Positions 45,859 through 53,431 of a stretch of DNA of 64,000 nt are shown piece by piece. The first letter of the stretch is position 1, and every line of letters begins with the position of its first letter. A program made the position numbers and the translations under genes. A model generated the notes under the pieces. The model did not search any database and had not been told where the DNA came from. It saw only the letters and a program-made list of their open reading frames with translations. Source of the stretch: Psychroflexus salis (GTDB lineage: Bacteria; Bacteroidota; Bacteroidia; Flavobacteriales; Flavobacteriaceae); the NCBI RefSeq assembly GCF_014640175.1, contig NZ_BMGL01000010.1:62001-126000 (forward strand), given 5' to 3'.

Positions 45859-47046
45859 ATGAACAATACATTATCTGATAAAGTAAATAGCCTAGAAACT
45901 TCTGCAACCCTTGCTATGGCTGCAAAAGCTAGAGAGCTAAAAAGTCAAGGAAAAGATATCATTGGCTTAAGTTTAGGTGAACCCGATTTTAATACACCCC
46001 AATTTATAAAAGACGCAGCTAAACAAGCTATTGATGAGAATTATCATGCTTACACCCCAGTAGATGGCTATGCAGATTTAAAAAAAAGCATTCAACAAAA
46101 ATTTAAACGAGATAATAATTTAGATTATCAACCATCTCAGATTGTTGTTTCTACAGGTGCAAAACAATCTTTATATAATGTTGCCAATGCCATTTTAAAT
46201 CCTGGAGACGAAGTTGTTTTACCTTGTCCGTATTGGGTTAGTTATCGCGATATTGTGCAATTAACTGGTGCAAAAGCAATAGAAGTTTCTACAAGCTTAG
46301 AAACCGACTTTAAAATGACCGCAGAGCAGCTGGAGCAAGCCATATCTCCCAATACAAAAATGCTTTGGTATAGCTCTCCTTGTAATCCTTCTGGCTCTGT
46401 ATACAGTGAAAAAGAATTACGTGCTTTAGCAGAAGTTTTAAAAAAACATCCACAAATTGTTGTTGTAAGTGATGAAATTTACGAACATATTAATTTCTCT
46501 GAAGAAAAATTTTCTATGGCAGAAATTGATTTTATGAAAGAAAGAACGGTTACCGTTAATGGTGTTTCTAAAGCTTACTCCATGACGGGTTGGCGAATTG
46601 GTTATATTGGCGCACCAGAATATATTGCTAAGGCCTGTACAAAATTACAAGGCCAAGTTACAAGCGGAGCAAACTGTATAGCACAACGTGCAGTTATTGC
46701 TGCTTTAGATGCGCCTATTAGCGAAATTAAATTTATGATTGACAAATTTAAAGAACGAAGAAAATTAGTTCTAGATTTAGTTGAAGACATAAAAGGTTTT
46801 ACATCAAATGTTCCTGAAGGCGCTTTTTATGTTTTTCCTAATGTAAGCGATTTTTTTGGAAAAACTATTGGCAAACATGAAATTAATAATGCATCTGACT
46901 TTAGCTTGTTTTTACTAGAAGTAGCCAATGTGGCTACTGTTACTGGTGAAGCTTTTGGAAATCCAAATTGTATACGTATTTCGTATGCAGCTAGTGAAGT
47001 AGATATTAAAGAAGCCTTTAAACGAATAAAATTAGCTTTAACTTAA
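45859..47046 (+). CDS. Class I/II pyridoxal-phosphate aminotransferase (aspartate type)
   Basis: This 395-aa enzyme has the fold-type I pattern: GLSLGEPDFNTPQFIKDAA, ANAILNPGDEVVLPCPYWVS, YSSPCNPSGSVYSEKEL, VVSDEIYEHINF, the PLP lysine in NGVSKAYSMTGWRIGYIGAP and the substrate Arg in NCIRISYAAS. It is closest to aspartate or prephenate aminotransferases of subgroup I-beta. It probably shares a transcript with the desaturase gene upstream, although the pathways are not obviously related. Confidence 0.93.
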   Translation: MNNTLSDKVNSLETSATLAMAAKARELKSQGKDIIGLSLGEPDFNTPQFIKDAAKQAIDENYHAYTPVDGYADLKKSIQQKFKRDNNLDYQPSQIVVSTGAKQSLYNVANAILNPGDEVVLPCPYWVSYRDIVQLTGAKAIEVSTSLETDFKMTAEQLEQAISPNTKMLWYSSPCNPSGSVYSEKELRALAEVLKKHPQIVVVSDEIYEHINFSEEKFSMAEIDFMKERTVTVNGVSKAYSMTGWRIGYIGAPEYIAKACTKLQGQVTSGANCIAQRAVIAALDAPISEIKFMIDKFKERRKLVLDLVEDIKGFTSNVPEGAFYVFPNVSDFFGKTIGKHEINNASDFSLFLLEVANVATVTGEAFGNPNCIRISYAASEVDIKEAFKRIKLALT

Positions 47047-47093
47047 AAATTTAAACTTCAACAATTTATTTAATAAAGTTGTTCTATATTATT

Positions 47094-47135
47094 AAAAAAC
47101 AGCCTGATAATAAATTTCAAGCTGTTTTTTTTTAA
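47094..47135. terminator. Bidirectional intrinsic terminator
   Basis: AAAAAACAGC (47094-47103) pairs with GCTGTTTTTTT (47121-47131) around a 17-nt loop, with A- and T-runs on both sides. It lies between the convergent aminotransferase and TraB/GumN-family genes and can serve both. Confidence 0.75.
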
Positions 47136-47161
47136 AAGATTAATTTGTAATTAGTTACTGA

Positions 47162-48030
47162 TTATTCAGGCATTACAGCTTCAACTGAATACCCTTTGGT
47201 TCTTAGTAATTGAATCACTCCTTTTTCACCAATTAAATGAAGTGCGCCAAAACCAATAAAACTCGGTTTATCCTGGCACATTTTTTCAATTATAGGTATC
47301 CAATTTTCATTTCGGTTATCGAGAATTTCAAAATTGTAGTTGGACATTAGACTTTTGTCTTTTGCAAAAGACTTTTCTAACTCCTTTAAATTTTCATCTT
47401 CATAGGCTTTTACTAATTCATCGAATTGTCTTTCATATAATTTGTTGGTGTCTTTAGCCATCTTAATTAAGTCTGTAATTTGTTCTTCAATAGGTATAGC
47501 ATCAAAAATTGCCATCTGATCTTCTATCGTTTCTAAACCTATAATAGGAAGTTTTTTTAGCTGGGCTTGATGCAAAAGCAACATATCATAAGCTTGGGGC
47601 AATGAGCAATCAAGCATAGTTGGTACGAGCATGCTTTGTAGTATAAATGGTTTTAAACGTTTCAGCATTTCATAATTTATCGTCTTTATGTTTTCGGATA
47701 AAAAGGAATAAAGTACTTGCTTATCTTCTTCATTAACAAAGTCCATTACAGCTTTTCCATCTTTTATATACATCATTTGCATCATTTTTACTTGCATGCT
47801 TGTATCGGACAAATCAATTTCTAAAGCTAACTGCTTTGTTTTATTTAGAGCATCTAAAACCCTTGGTTTTAGTTTGGTATTGCAGGTGGCGTGTAAGGTT
47901 CCGAACAAGTATGAATGACTGCTAAGCCCATTCCCAGAAATTTTCCATAATAAACTCGATTCTAATTCTAGTGCTTTAAATGTAATTGCACTTAAAAAAA
48001 ACCCAAAAGGATTATAAATTTAATTTTCAT
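47162..48030 (-). pseudogene. TraB/GumN-family gene with a frameshift in a T8 tract
   Basis: The body (LFGTLHATCNTKLKPRVLDA, LKRLKPFILQSMLVPTML, IGLETIEDQMAIFDAIPIEE, FIGFGALHLIGEKGVIQLL) is a TraB/GumN-family domain, probably an outer-membrane or periplasmic metalloenzyme. The intact frame covers 47162-47908 from a TTG and lacks a signal peptide. An ATG at 48030 begins a signal peptide (MKIKFIILLGFF) that meets a stop right after a run of eight T (A8 on the plus strand, 47994-48001). With nine T the frame would continue (LSAITFKALELESSLLWKIS) into the body. It is therefore a disrupted or switchable gene, or a sequencing error. It follows the four-span protein gene by 19 nt. Confidence 0.85.
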
Positions 48031-48049
48031 AATTTTAATCTTAAGATTG

Positions 48050-48655
48050 CTATAAATCTAAATCTTCAAGTTGCTTATAATTTTTATATAATTTTCGAGT
48101 TAAAAATCCATACAATAATTGATAAAATAGCCAAATAATCGCAATAAACAAAAGCATTATTCCGAACATTATACCAATAAATATCCAAATGTTTAAGTTT
48201 TGGAATTCTTGCAAATTGGTAATTACAAAATAATTCATCACCATAAAACTAAGGGCAAAATAAACAATATTAAACCAAACGTAACACTTTACTGTTTTAC
48301 GGGTTGTAAGTATTTTTTTCATTAATCGTTTAGCATCATCTGTAATTTTGATTTTTTGATAGTTGTAAAAGAAAATTGCAATAAAACCAATTATAACAAC
48401 ATAATTAATAATTAATATGAGTTGGTATAAAAGTTCTACACCTGCTTTTTCAAAAATATCGTTATAGCCTTGAAAACTACTAAAAACTTCAAGTCCAATC
48501 CAAAAAGCAAATTCTAATAAGCTTATAAAGAAAATCCATTTTACTAATGAAGATGATTTCTTTTTTAACATAGCGCAAATTTCTTCAGTTTTAAACTGTG
48601 GCAAACTTGCTTCCTGCTTTTTCCAATCTTGTTTTAAAATATCTAATTCTTCCAT
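48050..48655 (-). CDS. Four-span membrane protein in the sigma factor operon
   Basis: This 201-aa protein has a 35-residue soluble N-terminus and four membrane helices (about 38-58, 73-98, 119-142 and 153-184). Its ATG directly abuts the sigma factor stop. Position suggests an anti-sigma factor or signal-sensing partner, but it has neither a zinc anti-sigma motif nor the usual single-span layout, so that role is inferred from context alone. Confidence 0.6.
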   Translation of the reverse strand: MEELDILKQDWKKQEASLPQFKTEEICAMLKKKSSSLVKWIFFISLLEFAFWIGLEVFSSFQGYNDIFEKAGVELLYQLILIINYVVIIGFIAIFFYNYQKIKITDDAKRLMKKILTTRKTVKCYVWFNIVYFALSFMVMNYFVITNLQEFQNLNIWIFIGIMFGIMLLFIAIIWLFYQLLYGFLTRKLYKNYKQLEDLDL

Positions 48656-49153
48656 TTAATCTATGCTTAACAGCTCTTTCAGCTTTTTCTTAACTCGATT
48701 CATCTTCACTCTTGCGTTTACTTCAGATATCCCTAGAGTTTCTGAAATTTCTGTATAATTTTTATCTTCTAGATATAGAAAAACTAATGCTTTATCTATA
48801 TCGTTTAATTCTTTAATGGCCTGATACATTAATTTTAAATTTTGCTCGGTTGTATCGTCGTATTCTTCTGCTTTAATTTTAAAAGCATACTGATCCCATT
48901 CTTGAGTTTTAATACGTCTTTTTTGCTTTCGATATAGTGTTATAGCTGTATTTAATGCAACCCTATACATCCATGTGCTGAATTTAGCATCGCCCCTAAA
49001 TTTGGGGTAAGCTTTCCATAATTGAATGGTGATTTCTTGAAATAAATCTTTGTGTTCAGCTTCACCAGTAGCATAAATTCGGCAAATTTTATGCGCGATG
49101 TTCTGGTTGGCTTCCAGCTTTTTTACAAATTCTTTTTCTATTGCTTTGTTCAC
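48656..49153 (-). CDS. ECF-family RNA polymerase sigma factor
   Basis: This 165-aa sigma factor has region 2 (AEHKDLFQEITIQLWKAYPK, FSTWMYRVALNTAITLYRKQ) and region 4 with HTH (NYTEISETLGISEVNARVKM, then NRVKKKLKELL). The start codon appears to be GTG at 49153. It heads a three-gene operon with a four-span membrane protein and the TraB/GumN-family gene. It is not closely similar to the sigma factor at 689 in region 2 or 4. Confidence 0.93.
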   Translation of the reverse strand: MNKAIEKEFVKKLEANQNIAHKICRIYATGEAEHKDLFQEITIQLWKAYPKFRGDAKFSTWMYRVALNTAITLYRKQKRRIKTQEWDQYAFKIKAEEYDDTTEQNLKLMYQAIKELNDIDKALVFLYLEDKNYTEISETLGISEVNARVKMNRVKKKLKELLSID

Positions 49154-49175
49154 AAAAATAAATTTCGATTAGTTA

Positions 49176-49200
49176 GTCTTGTAAATTAACTAAATGTTAC
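49176..49200 (-). promoter_or_regulatory. Candidate ECF promoter of the second sigma operon
   Basis: On the minus strand GTAAC (49200-49196) is followed by exactly 16 nt and AGAC (49179-49176), about 22 nt before the GTG start. The -35 box and spacing match the other two ECF-like promoters, but the -10 box differs (AGAC rather than CGT), as expected for another sigma factor. Confidence 0.35.
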
Positions 49201-49392
49201 AAACTTCATTTAGCAATTGACTAAAACATTCTATGTAAAAGTCGCAAATTGATAAAAAATTCTAATCTCTTCAATTATATAATAAGAATTCCTAAAAAAT
49301 AACAAAAGTATTTCAATAACAGTATAAAAAGTGGTTTATAGGATACAAAAAAATTATCTTTACCCGTAAATTTATCAACACATATAGTACCT

Positions 49393-50457
49393 ATGAAAAA
49401 ACATAATTTTAGTGCTGGTCCGTGCATTTTACCGCAAGAAGTATTTCAGAAAGCATCTCAGGCGGTTTTAGATTTAGATAATTCTGGTCTATCAATATTG
49501 GAAATTTCACATCGGAGTAAAGCCTTTGTCGAAGTTATGGACAAAGCGCAAAGCTTAGCTTTAGAACACCTAAAACTTCCAAAAGATGAATATCAGGTTC
49601 TATTTTTGCAAGGTGGTGCAAGTATGCAATTTATTATGTCTGCCTTTAATTTAATGCAAACAAAAGCCGCTTATTTAGATACTGGAGCTTGGTCTGCTAA
49701 GGCTGTTAAAGAAGCTAACTTGTTGGGTAAAGTAGATGTTATGGCTTCATCTAAAGATAAAAATTACAATTATATTCCAAAGGATTATGAAATTCCTAAA
49801 GATGTAGATTATTTTCATTGCACGAGTAATAATACCATATTTGGAACACAAATGAAGCATTTTCCAAAAGTTGATGCTCCTGTGGTTTGCGATATGAGTA
49901 GTGATATTTTTTCTAGGGATATTGATTTTTCTTATTTTGATGTAATTTATGCTGGTGCTCAAAAAAACATGGGTCCAGCTGGAGCTACTTTAGTGGCGGT
50001 AAAAAAATCTTGCTTAGGTAAAGTTGACCGTAAAATCCCTTCTATGCTAGACTACCAAGTACATGCTGCTAAGGATAGTATGTTTAATACTCCACCTGTT
50101 TTTTCTGTTTATGTGTCTATGCTAACTCTAGAATGGTTAAAAGCACAAGGAGGTGTAAAAGCTATTGAGAAACAAAACAAAGCTAAAGCCGATGCTATGT
50201 ATGCTGAGATTGATAGGAATCCATTATTTACTGGTTTTGCAGCAAAAGAAGATCGTTCAATGATGAACGCAACCTTTAACCTAACAGACGAAAGTTTAAA
50301 AGATAAATTTAATAATTTACTTGTTGAAGCTGGTGTTAATGGTTTAAATGGTCATCGAAGTGTTGGTGGTTATCGCGCATCGATGTATAACGCACTGCCT
50401 TTAGAAAGTGTTCAGGTTGTGGTTAAAGCCATGCAAGAATTAGAAAAACAAGCTTAA
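49393..50457 (+). CDS. serC: Phosphoserine aminotransferase
   Basis: This 354-aa PLP enzyme converts 3-phosphohydroxypyruvate to phosphoserine. Family marks are NFSAGPCILPQEVFQKASQA at the start, VLFLQGGASMQFIMSAFNLM, SSDIFSRDID, the PLP lysine in VIYAGAQKNMGPAGATLV and GHRSVGGYRASMYNALPLES at the end. The length is normal. A near-consensus -7 box (TATCTTTA, 49355-49362) precedes it. It is first in a serine synthesis operon with the dehydrogenase 26 nt downstream. Confidence 0.96.
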   Translation: MKKHNFSAGPCILPQEVFQKASQAVLDLDNSGLSILEISHRSKAFVEVMDKAQSLALEHLKLPKDEYQVLFLQGGASMQFIMSAFNLMQTKAAYLDTGAWSAKAVKEANLLGKVDVMASSKDKNYNYIPKDYEIPKDVDYFHCTSNNTIFGTQMKHFPKVDAPVVCDMSSDIFSRDIDFSYFDVIYAGAQKNMGPAGATLVAVKKSCLGKVDRKIPSMLDYQVHAAKDSMFNTPPVFSVYVSMLTLEWLKAQGGVKAIEKQNKAKADAMYAEIDRNPLFTGFAAKEDRSMMNATFNLTDESLKDKFNNLLVEAGVNGLNGHRSVGGYRASMYNALPLESVQVVVKAMQELEKQA

Positions 50458-50483
50458 TTACTAAAAATAAAATATTATTTAAA

Positions 50484-51437
50484 ATGAAAATATTAGCCAA
50501 CGACGGGATTTCGCAAAGCGGTGTTGATTTATTAGAAAAAAATGGACACGAAATAATCTTAACTAAAGTAGCCCAAGAACAATTAGAACATTACATAAAT
50601 ACGCATTTAGTAGATGCTATTTTAGTAAGAAGCGCAACGAAAGTAAGAAAAGATTTAATTGAAGCTTGTCCAAGTTTAAAGCTTATTGGCCGTGGTGGCG
50701 TAGGTTTAGACAATATAGATGTAGCTTATGCAAAAAGCAAAGGTTTAAAGGTTATCAATACACCTGCTGCATCTTCTGAAAGTGTTGCAGAATTGGTTCT
50801 AGCACATATGTTAAGCGGAGCGAGACAATTAAATAAATCCAACAGAGAAATGCCTTTAGAAGGCGACTCCAAGTTTAAAGAATTGAAAAAAGCATATGCT
50901 AAAGGAATAGAACTTTCTGGAAAAACTCTAGGCATTATCGGCATTGGAAGGATTGGCCAGACTTTAGCAAAAAAGGCAATTGGCTTGGGAATGAAGGTGG
51001 TAGTTACCGACCAATTTATTGATACAGTAGATGTTGAATTGGACTTTTTTGATGGACAAAAAATTTCGTTTAATTTAAAAAGCATTAGTTTAGATGCTTT
51101 ATTAAAACAAGCTGATTTTGTAAGTTTACATGTTCCAGCTCAAAAAGATTATATTCTTGGTGCTAAAGAGTTTGAAATGATGAAGAATACTGCTGCAATT
51201 GTTAATACGGCTCGTGGTGGCGTAGTAGATGAAAAAGCATTATTAGAAGCTTTAAAAGATAAAAAATTAGGCTTTGCAGCTTTAGATGTTTTTGAAGAAG
51301 AACCAACTCCACCCATAAAGCTTTTAATGTGTCCTGATTTATCTTTGAGTCCTCACATTGGCGGTGCAACCTTAGAAGCACAAGATCGAATTGGTACAGA
51401 GTTGGCCGAACAAATTATTGAATTTGCTAAACATTAA
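50484..51437 (+). CDS. serA: D-3-phosphoglycerate dehydrogenase-like enzyme, short form
   Basis: This 317-aa D-2-hydroxyacid dehydrogenase has the NAD site ([20 protein letters not shown]) and catalytic residues Arg in [18 protein letters not shown], Glu in FEEEPT and His in [12 protein letters not shown]. It lacks the C-terminal ACT or ASB domains of long SerA, so it would not be inhibited by serine through an ACT domain. Its place directly after serC supports a role in serine synthesis over a general hydroxyacid role. Confidence 0.9.
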   Translation: MKILANDGISQSGVDLLEKNGHEIILTKVAQEQLEHYINTHLVDAILVRSATKVRKDLIEACPSLKLIGRGGVGLDNIDVAYAKSKGLKVINTPAASSESVAELVLAHMLSGARQLNKSNREMPLEGDSKFKELKKAYAKGIELSGKTLGIIGIGRIGQTLAKKAIGLGMKVVVTDQFIDTVDVELDFFDGQKISFNLKSISLDALLKQADFVSLHVPAQKDYILGAKEFEMMKNTAAIVNTARGGVVDEKALLEALKDKKLGFAALDVFEEEPTPPIKLLMCPDLSLSPHIGGATLEAQDRIGTELAEQIIEFAKH

Positions 51438-51440
51438 AAA

Positions 51441-52217
51441 ATGAAAACACTATTTGCTTTTTTCTGCCTTTACATATCTTTTAATTTGACATGTTACAGC
51501 CAAATACAACAAGGTGAAGCATCCTATTATAAGGATGTTTTTGAAGGCAGAAAAACTGCAAATGGAGAAATATTTCAACAAAATTTATTAACGGCAGCTC
51601 ATCGGTCGCTTGCTTTTGGATCTATTGTAAAATTAACCAATAGAGCTAACGGAAAATCGGTTGAAGTTCGCATTAACGATCGGGGTCCCTACATTCGTAA
51701 CCGAATTGTTGATGTAACCAAGTCGGTTGCAGTTGAATTAGATTTTATAGATACGGGTGTAGCCGAAGTTGAATTAGAAGTAATTTCTTTTGGAAACTCA
51801 CATCCTACTCCATCTAATCTTCCTTTAGAAGATGAAGAAGATCAAATAGCCCATAATGCAAAGTCTCCAGTTAACAAAATCGAAGATAATATCAGTTTAG
51901 AGCAAAAATTACTATCTCAAATTAACAATGCTTCTGCAACAGAACTCTATTTTAATGTAAGAGCTGAACCGGTAAAACCTGATTTTTATGCTGTGCAAAT
52001 TGCAAGTTTTGCAGATGCTTCAAACGCTTTAAATTTAGGATTAGAACTTGAAAAAGCTTACCAAGAAGAAGTTACTTTACGTTATAAACTATTAAACGGT
52101 AAAGCTTTGTATACATTGGCCTTAGGTCAATTAGCTACTCGATTAGAAACAGAAAAATTGTTAGTAAACATCAAGACTAATTACCAAGGTGCTTTTATTG
52201 TTAACTTAACAAAATAA
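51441..52217 (+). CDS. RlpA-like lytic transglycosylase with SPOR domain
   Basis: This 258-aa exported protein has a signal peptide (residues 1-21) and a double-psi beta-barrel domain (GEASYYKDVFEGRKTANGEI, VRINDRGPYIRNRIVDVTKS) with the conserved Asp/Arg of RlpA. A linker and a C-terminal SPOR domain (about 185-258; FYAVQIASFADASNALNLGL) follow; SPOR domains bind denuded septal glycan. It would cleave peptidoglycan at division sites in the periplasm. It starts 3 nt after the dehydrogenase. Confidence 0.92.
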   Translation: MKTLFAFFCLYISFNLTCYSQIQQGEASYYKDVFEGRKTANGEIFQQNLLTAAHRSLAFGSIVKLTNRANGKSVEVRINDRGPYIRNRIVDVTKSVAVELDFIDTGVAEVELEVISFGNSHPTPSNLPLEDEEDQIAHNAKSPVNKIEDNISLEQKLLSQINNASATELYFNVRAEPVKPDFYAVQIASFADASNALNLGLELEKAYQEEVTLRYKLLNGKALYTLALGQLATRLETEKLLVNIKTNYQGAFIVNLTK

Positions 52218-52221
52218 AAAG

Positions 52222-52656
52222 ATGAGTATAAAAAAAACATCCCCAATTTTTGTTTTCGTAAGCATCCTAATGCTTGCACTGTTTTTATCTAATTGTGCAA
52301 GTACGAAGTCTAAGTCGTCTACATCATCTTCTCAAAATCAGGAAAAAGATACCATTATAATTGAAAACGACAGTTTAAATTACAAACTAGTAATTTTAGA
52401 TTATGGTTTTGAATCCTGGCTAAAATCTAAATCGCAAAGAAATGATTATACCCAGCAGTATCTAGAACAAAAAAATGAAAATTATGTTTTCGAATACAAT
52501 TCTAGAGTGCGCAATTCCAGAGGCTATGACAAAAATTTATACCAATTTAGTATTGAGTACGATCCTGAAACTGATTATGGTTACGATGTAAATTATATGC
52601 TTTACCATTACTTTTTATTTTTCGAAGAAAAATACAACCAAAATTTAAGGCGATAA
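52222..52656 (+). CDS. DUF6146-type lipoprotein
   Basis: This 144-aa lipoprotein (signal ending FLSNC, Cys25) has a Ser/Lys-rich linker and a compact domain with YKLVILDYGFESWLKSKSQR, YVFEYNSRVRNSRGY and GYDVNYMLYHYFLFFEEKY. I associate the pattern with DUF6146. It sits 4 nt after the RlpA gene and 15 nt before the next small gene, so it belongs to the serC operon. Function unknown. Confidence 0.75.
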   Translation: MSIKKTSPIFVFVSILMLALFLSNCASTKSKSSTSSSQNQEKDTIIIENDSLNYKLVILDYGFESWLKSKSQRNDYTQQYLEQKNENYVFEYNSRVRNSRGYDKNLYQFSIEYDPETDYGYDVNYMLYHYFLFFEEKYNQNLRR

Positions 52657-52671
52657 TTGTAGTTTTGCAGC

Positions 52672-52998
52672 ATGAAAAAATTGAAAGAACGCTGGGGAAT
52701 TGATTCCAATTTCCAAATTATAATCATCTTCATTGTTTTTAGTATTACTGGCTCAGCAGCTTTGTTTGTAGGAAAACCTATTTTAGCTTACTTTAACCTT
52801 GCTCGAGAAAACTTTCAGGATAATTTCTTGGGTGGTTTTATGTACTATAGTTTACGAATTCTTATTATTTTTCCTATATACCAAATTCTATTAGTACTAA
52901 TTGGTTTCATTTTTGGCCAATTTAAATTCTTTTGGAATTTTGAAAAAAAGATGCTTTCACGCTTAGGACTAGGTTTTCTTTTCAACAATGAACATTAA
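52672..52998 (+). CDS. DUF6787-type small membrane protein
   Basis: This 108-aa protein has two membrane helices (about 16-36 and 60-80) joined by a segment with NLARENFQDNFLGG and a C-terminal FKFFWNFEKKMLSRLG. It starts MKKLKERWGIDSNFQ, which recalls the DUF6787 family of Bacteroidota. It is the last gene of the serC operon. Function unknown. Confidence 0.7.
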   Translation: MKKLKERWGIDSNFQIIIIFIVFSITGSAALFVGKPILAYFNLARENFQDNFLGGFMYYSLRILIIFPIYQILLVLIGFIFGQFKFFWNFEKKMLSRLGLGFLFNNEH

Positions 52999-53045
52999 AA
53001 TTTACTAAAATTTTAAAAATTGATACTATTCAAATATTATTAATA

Positions 53046-53053
53046 TACTTTTG
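53046..53053 (+). promoter_or_regulatory. -7 box TACTTTTG upstream of the TonB receptor locus
   Basis: TACTTTTG fits TAnnTTTG, lies 17 nt before the TTG start at 53071 and is preceded by a TTG at 53020-53022 (23-nt gap, slightly long). Confidence 0.4.
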
Positions 53054-53070
53054 TAAAACATATTTTTAAT

Positions 53071-53385
53071 TTGAGACTTATTAAATTTCTTTCTTTTATT
53101 TGCGCTTTCCTTGCATTGGTTAACATTACCGACGTGCATGCACTTTCGCATTTAATAGAAGGTGATGATCATACTCAAATTGAAAATTGTGATGTTTGTG
53201 AAGAGTTTGTTGTTAGCTCAACCGAAGATGAAAACACGAATGCCTTAATACCAAACTTTAACTACTCTTCTACACCAAATTTTTCTGAACTTTTTACCGC
53301 TTTCATATCTACAGAAAGCTTTAGTTTGTTACCACAGAAATCGCTGGGTAAATACTTTAATAAACCACCACCACATACAATTTAA
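53071..53385 (+). CDS. Small secreted protein with His/Cys segment
   Basis: This 104-aa protein starts at a TTG (MRLIKFLSFICAFLALVNIT) with a signal peptide ending near HA. The mature N-terminus has a His/Asp/Cys cluster (LSHLIEGDDHTQIENCDVCE), which could bind a metal. The rest is polar and ends KPPPHTI. It precedes the TonB receptor by 46 nt. Short His/Cys proteins are often found before metal-type TonB receptors in Flavobacteriia, so an accessory role is plausible but inferred. Confidence 0.6.
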   Translation: MRLIKFLSFICAFLALVNITDVHALSHLIEGDDHTQIENCDVCEEFVVSSTEDENTNALIPNFNYSSTPNFSELFTAFISTESFSLLPQKSLGKYFNKPPPHTI

Positions 53386-53431
53386 CAATTCTAGTTTCTG
53401 ATTTAGACTTAAGTTAATTTGTATTTTATTT

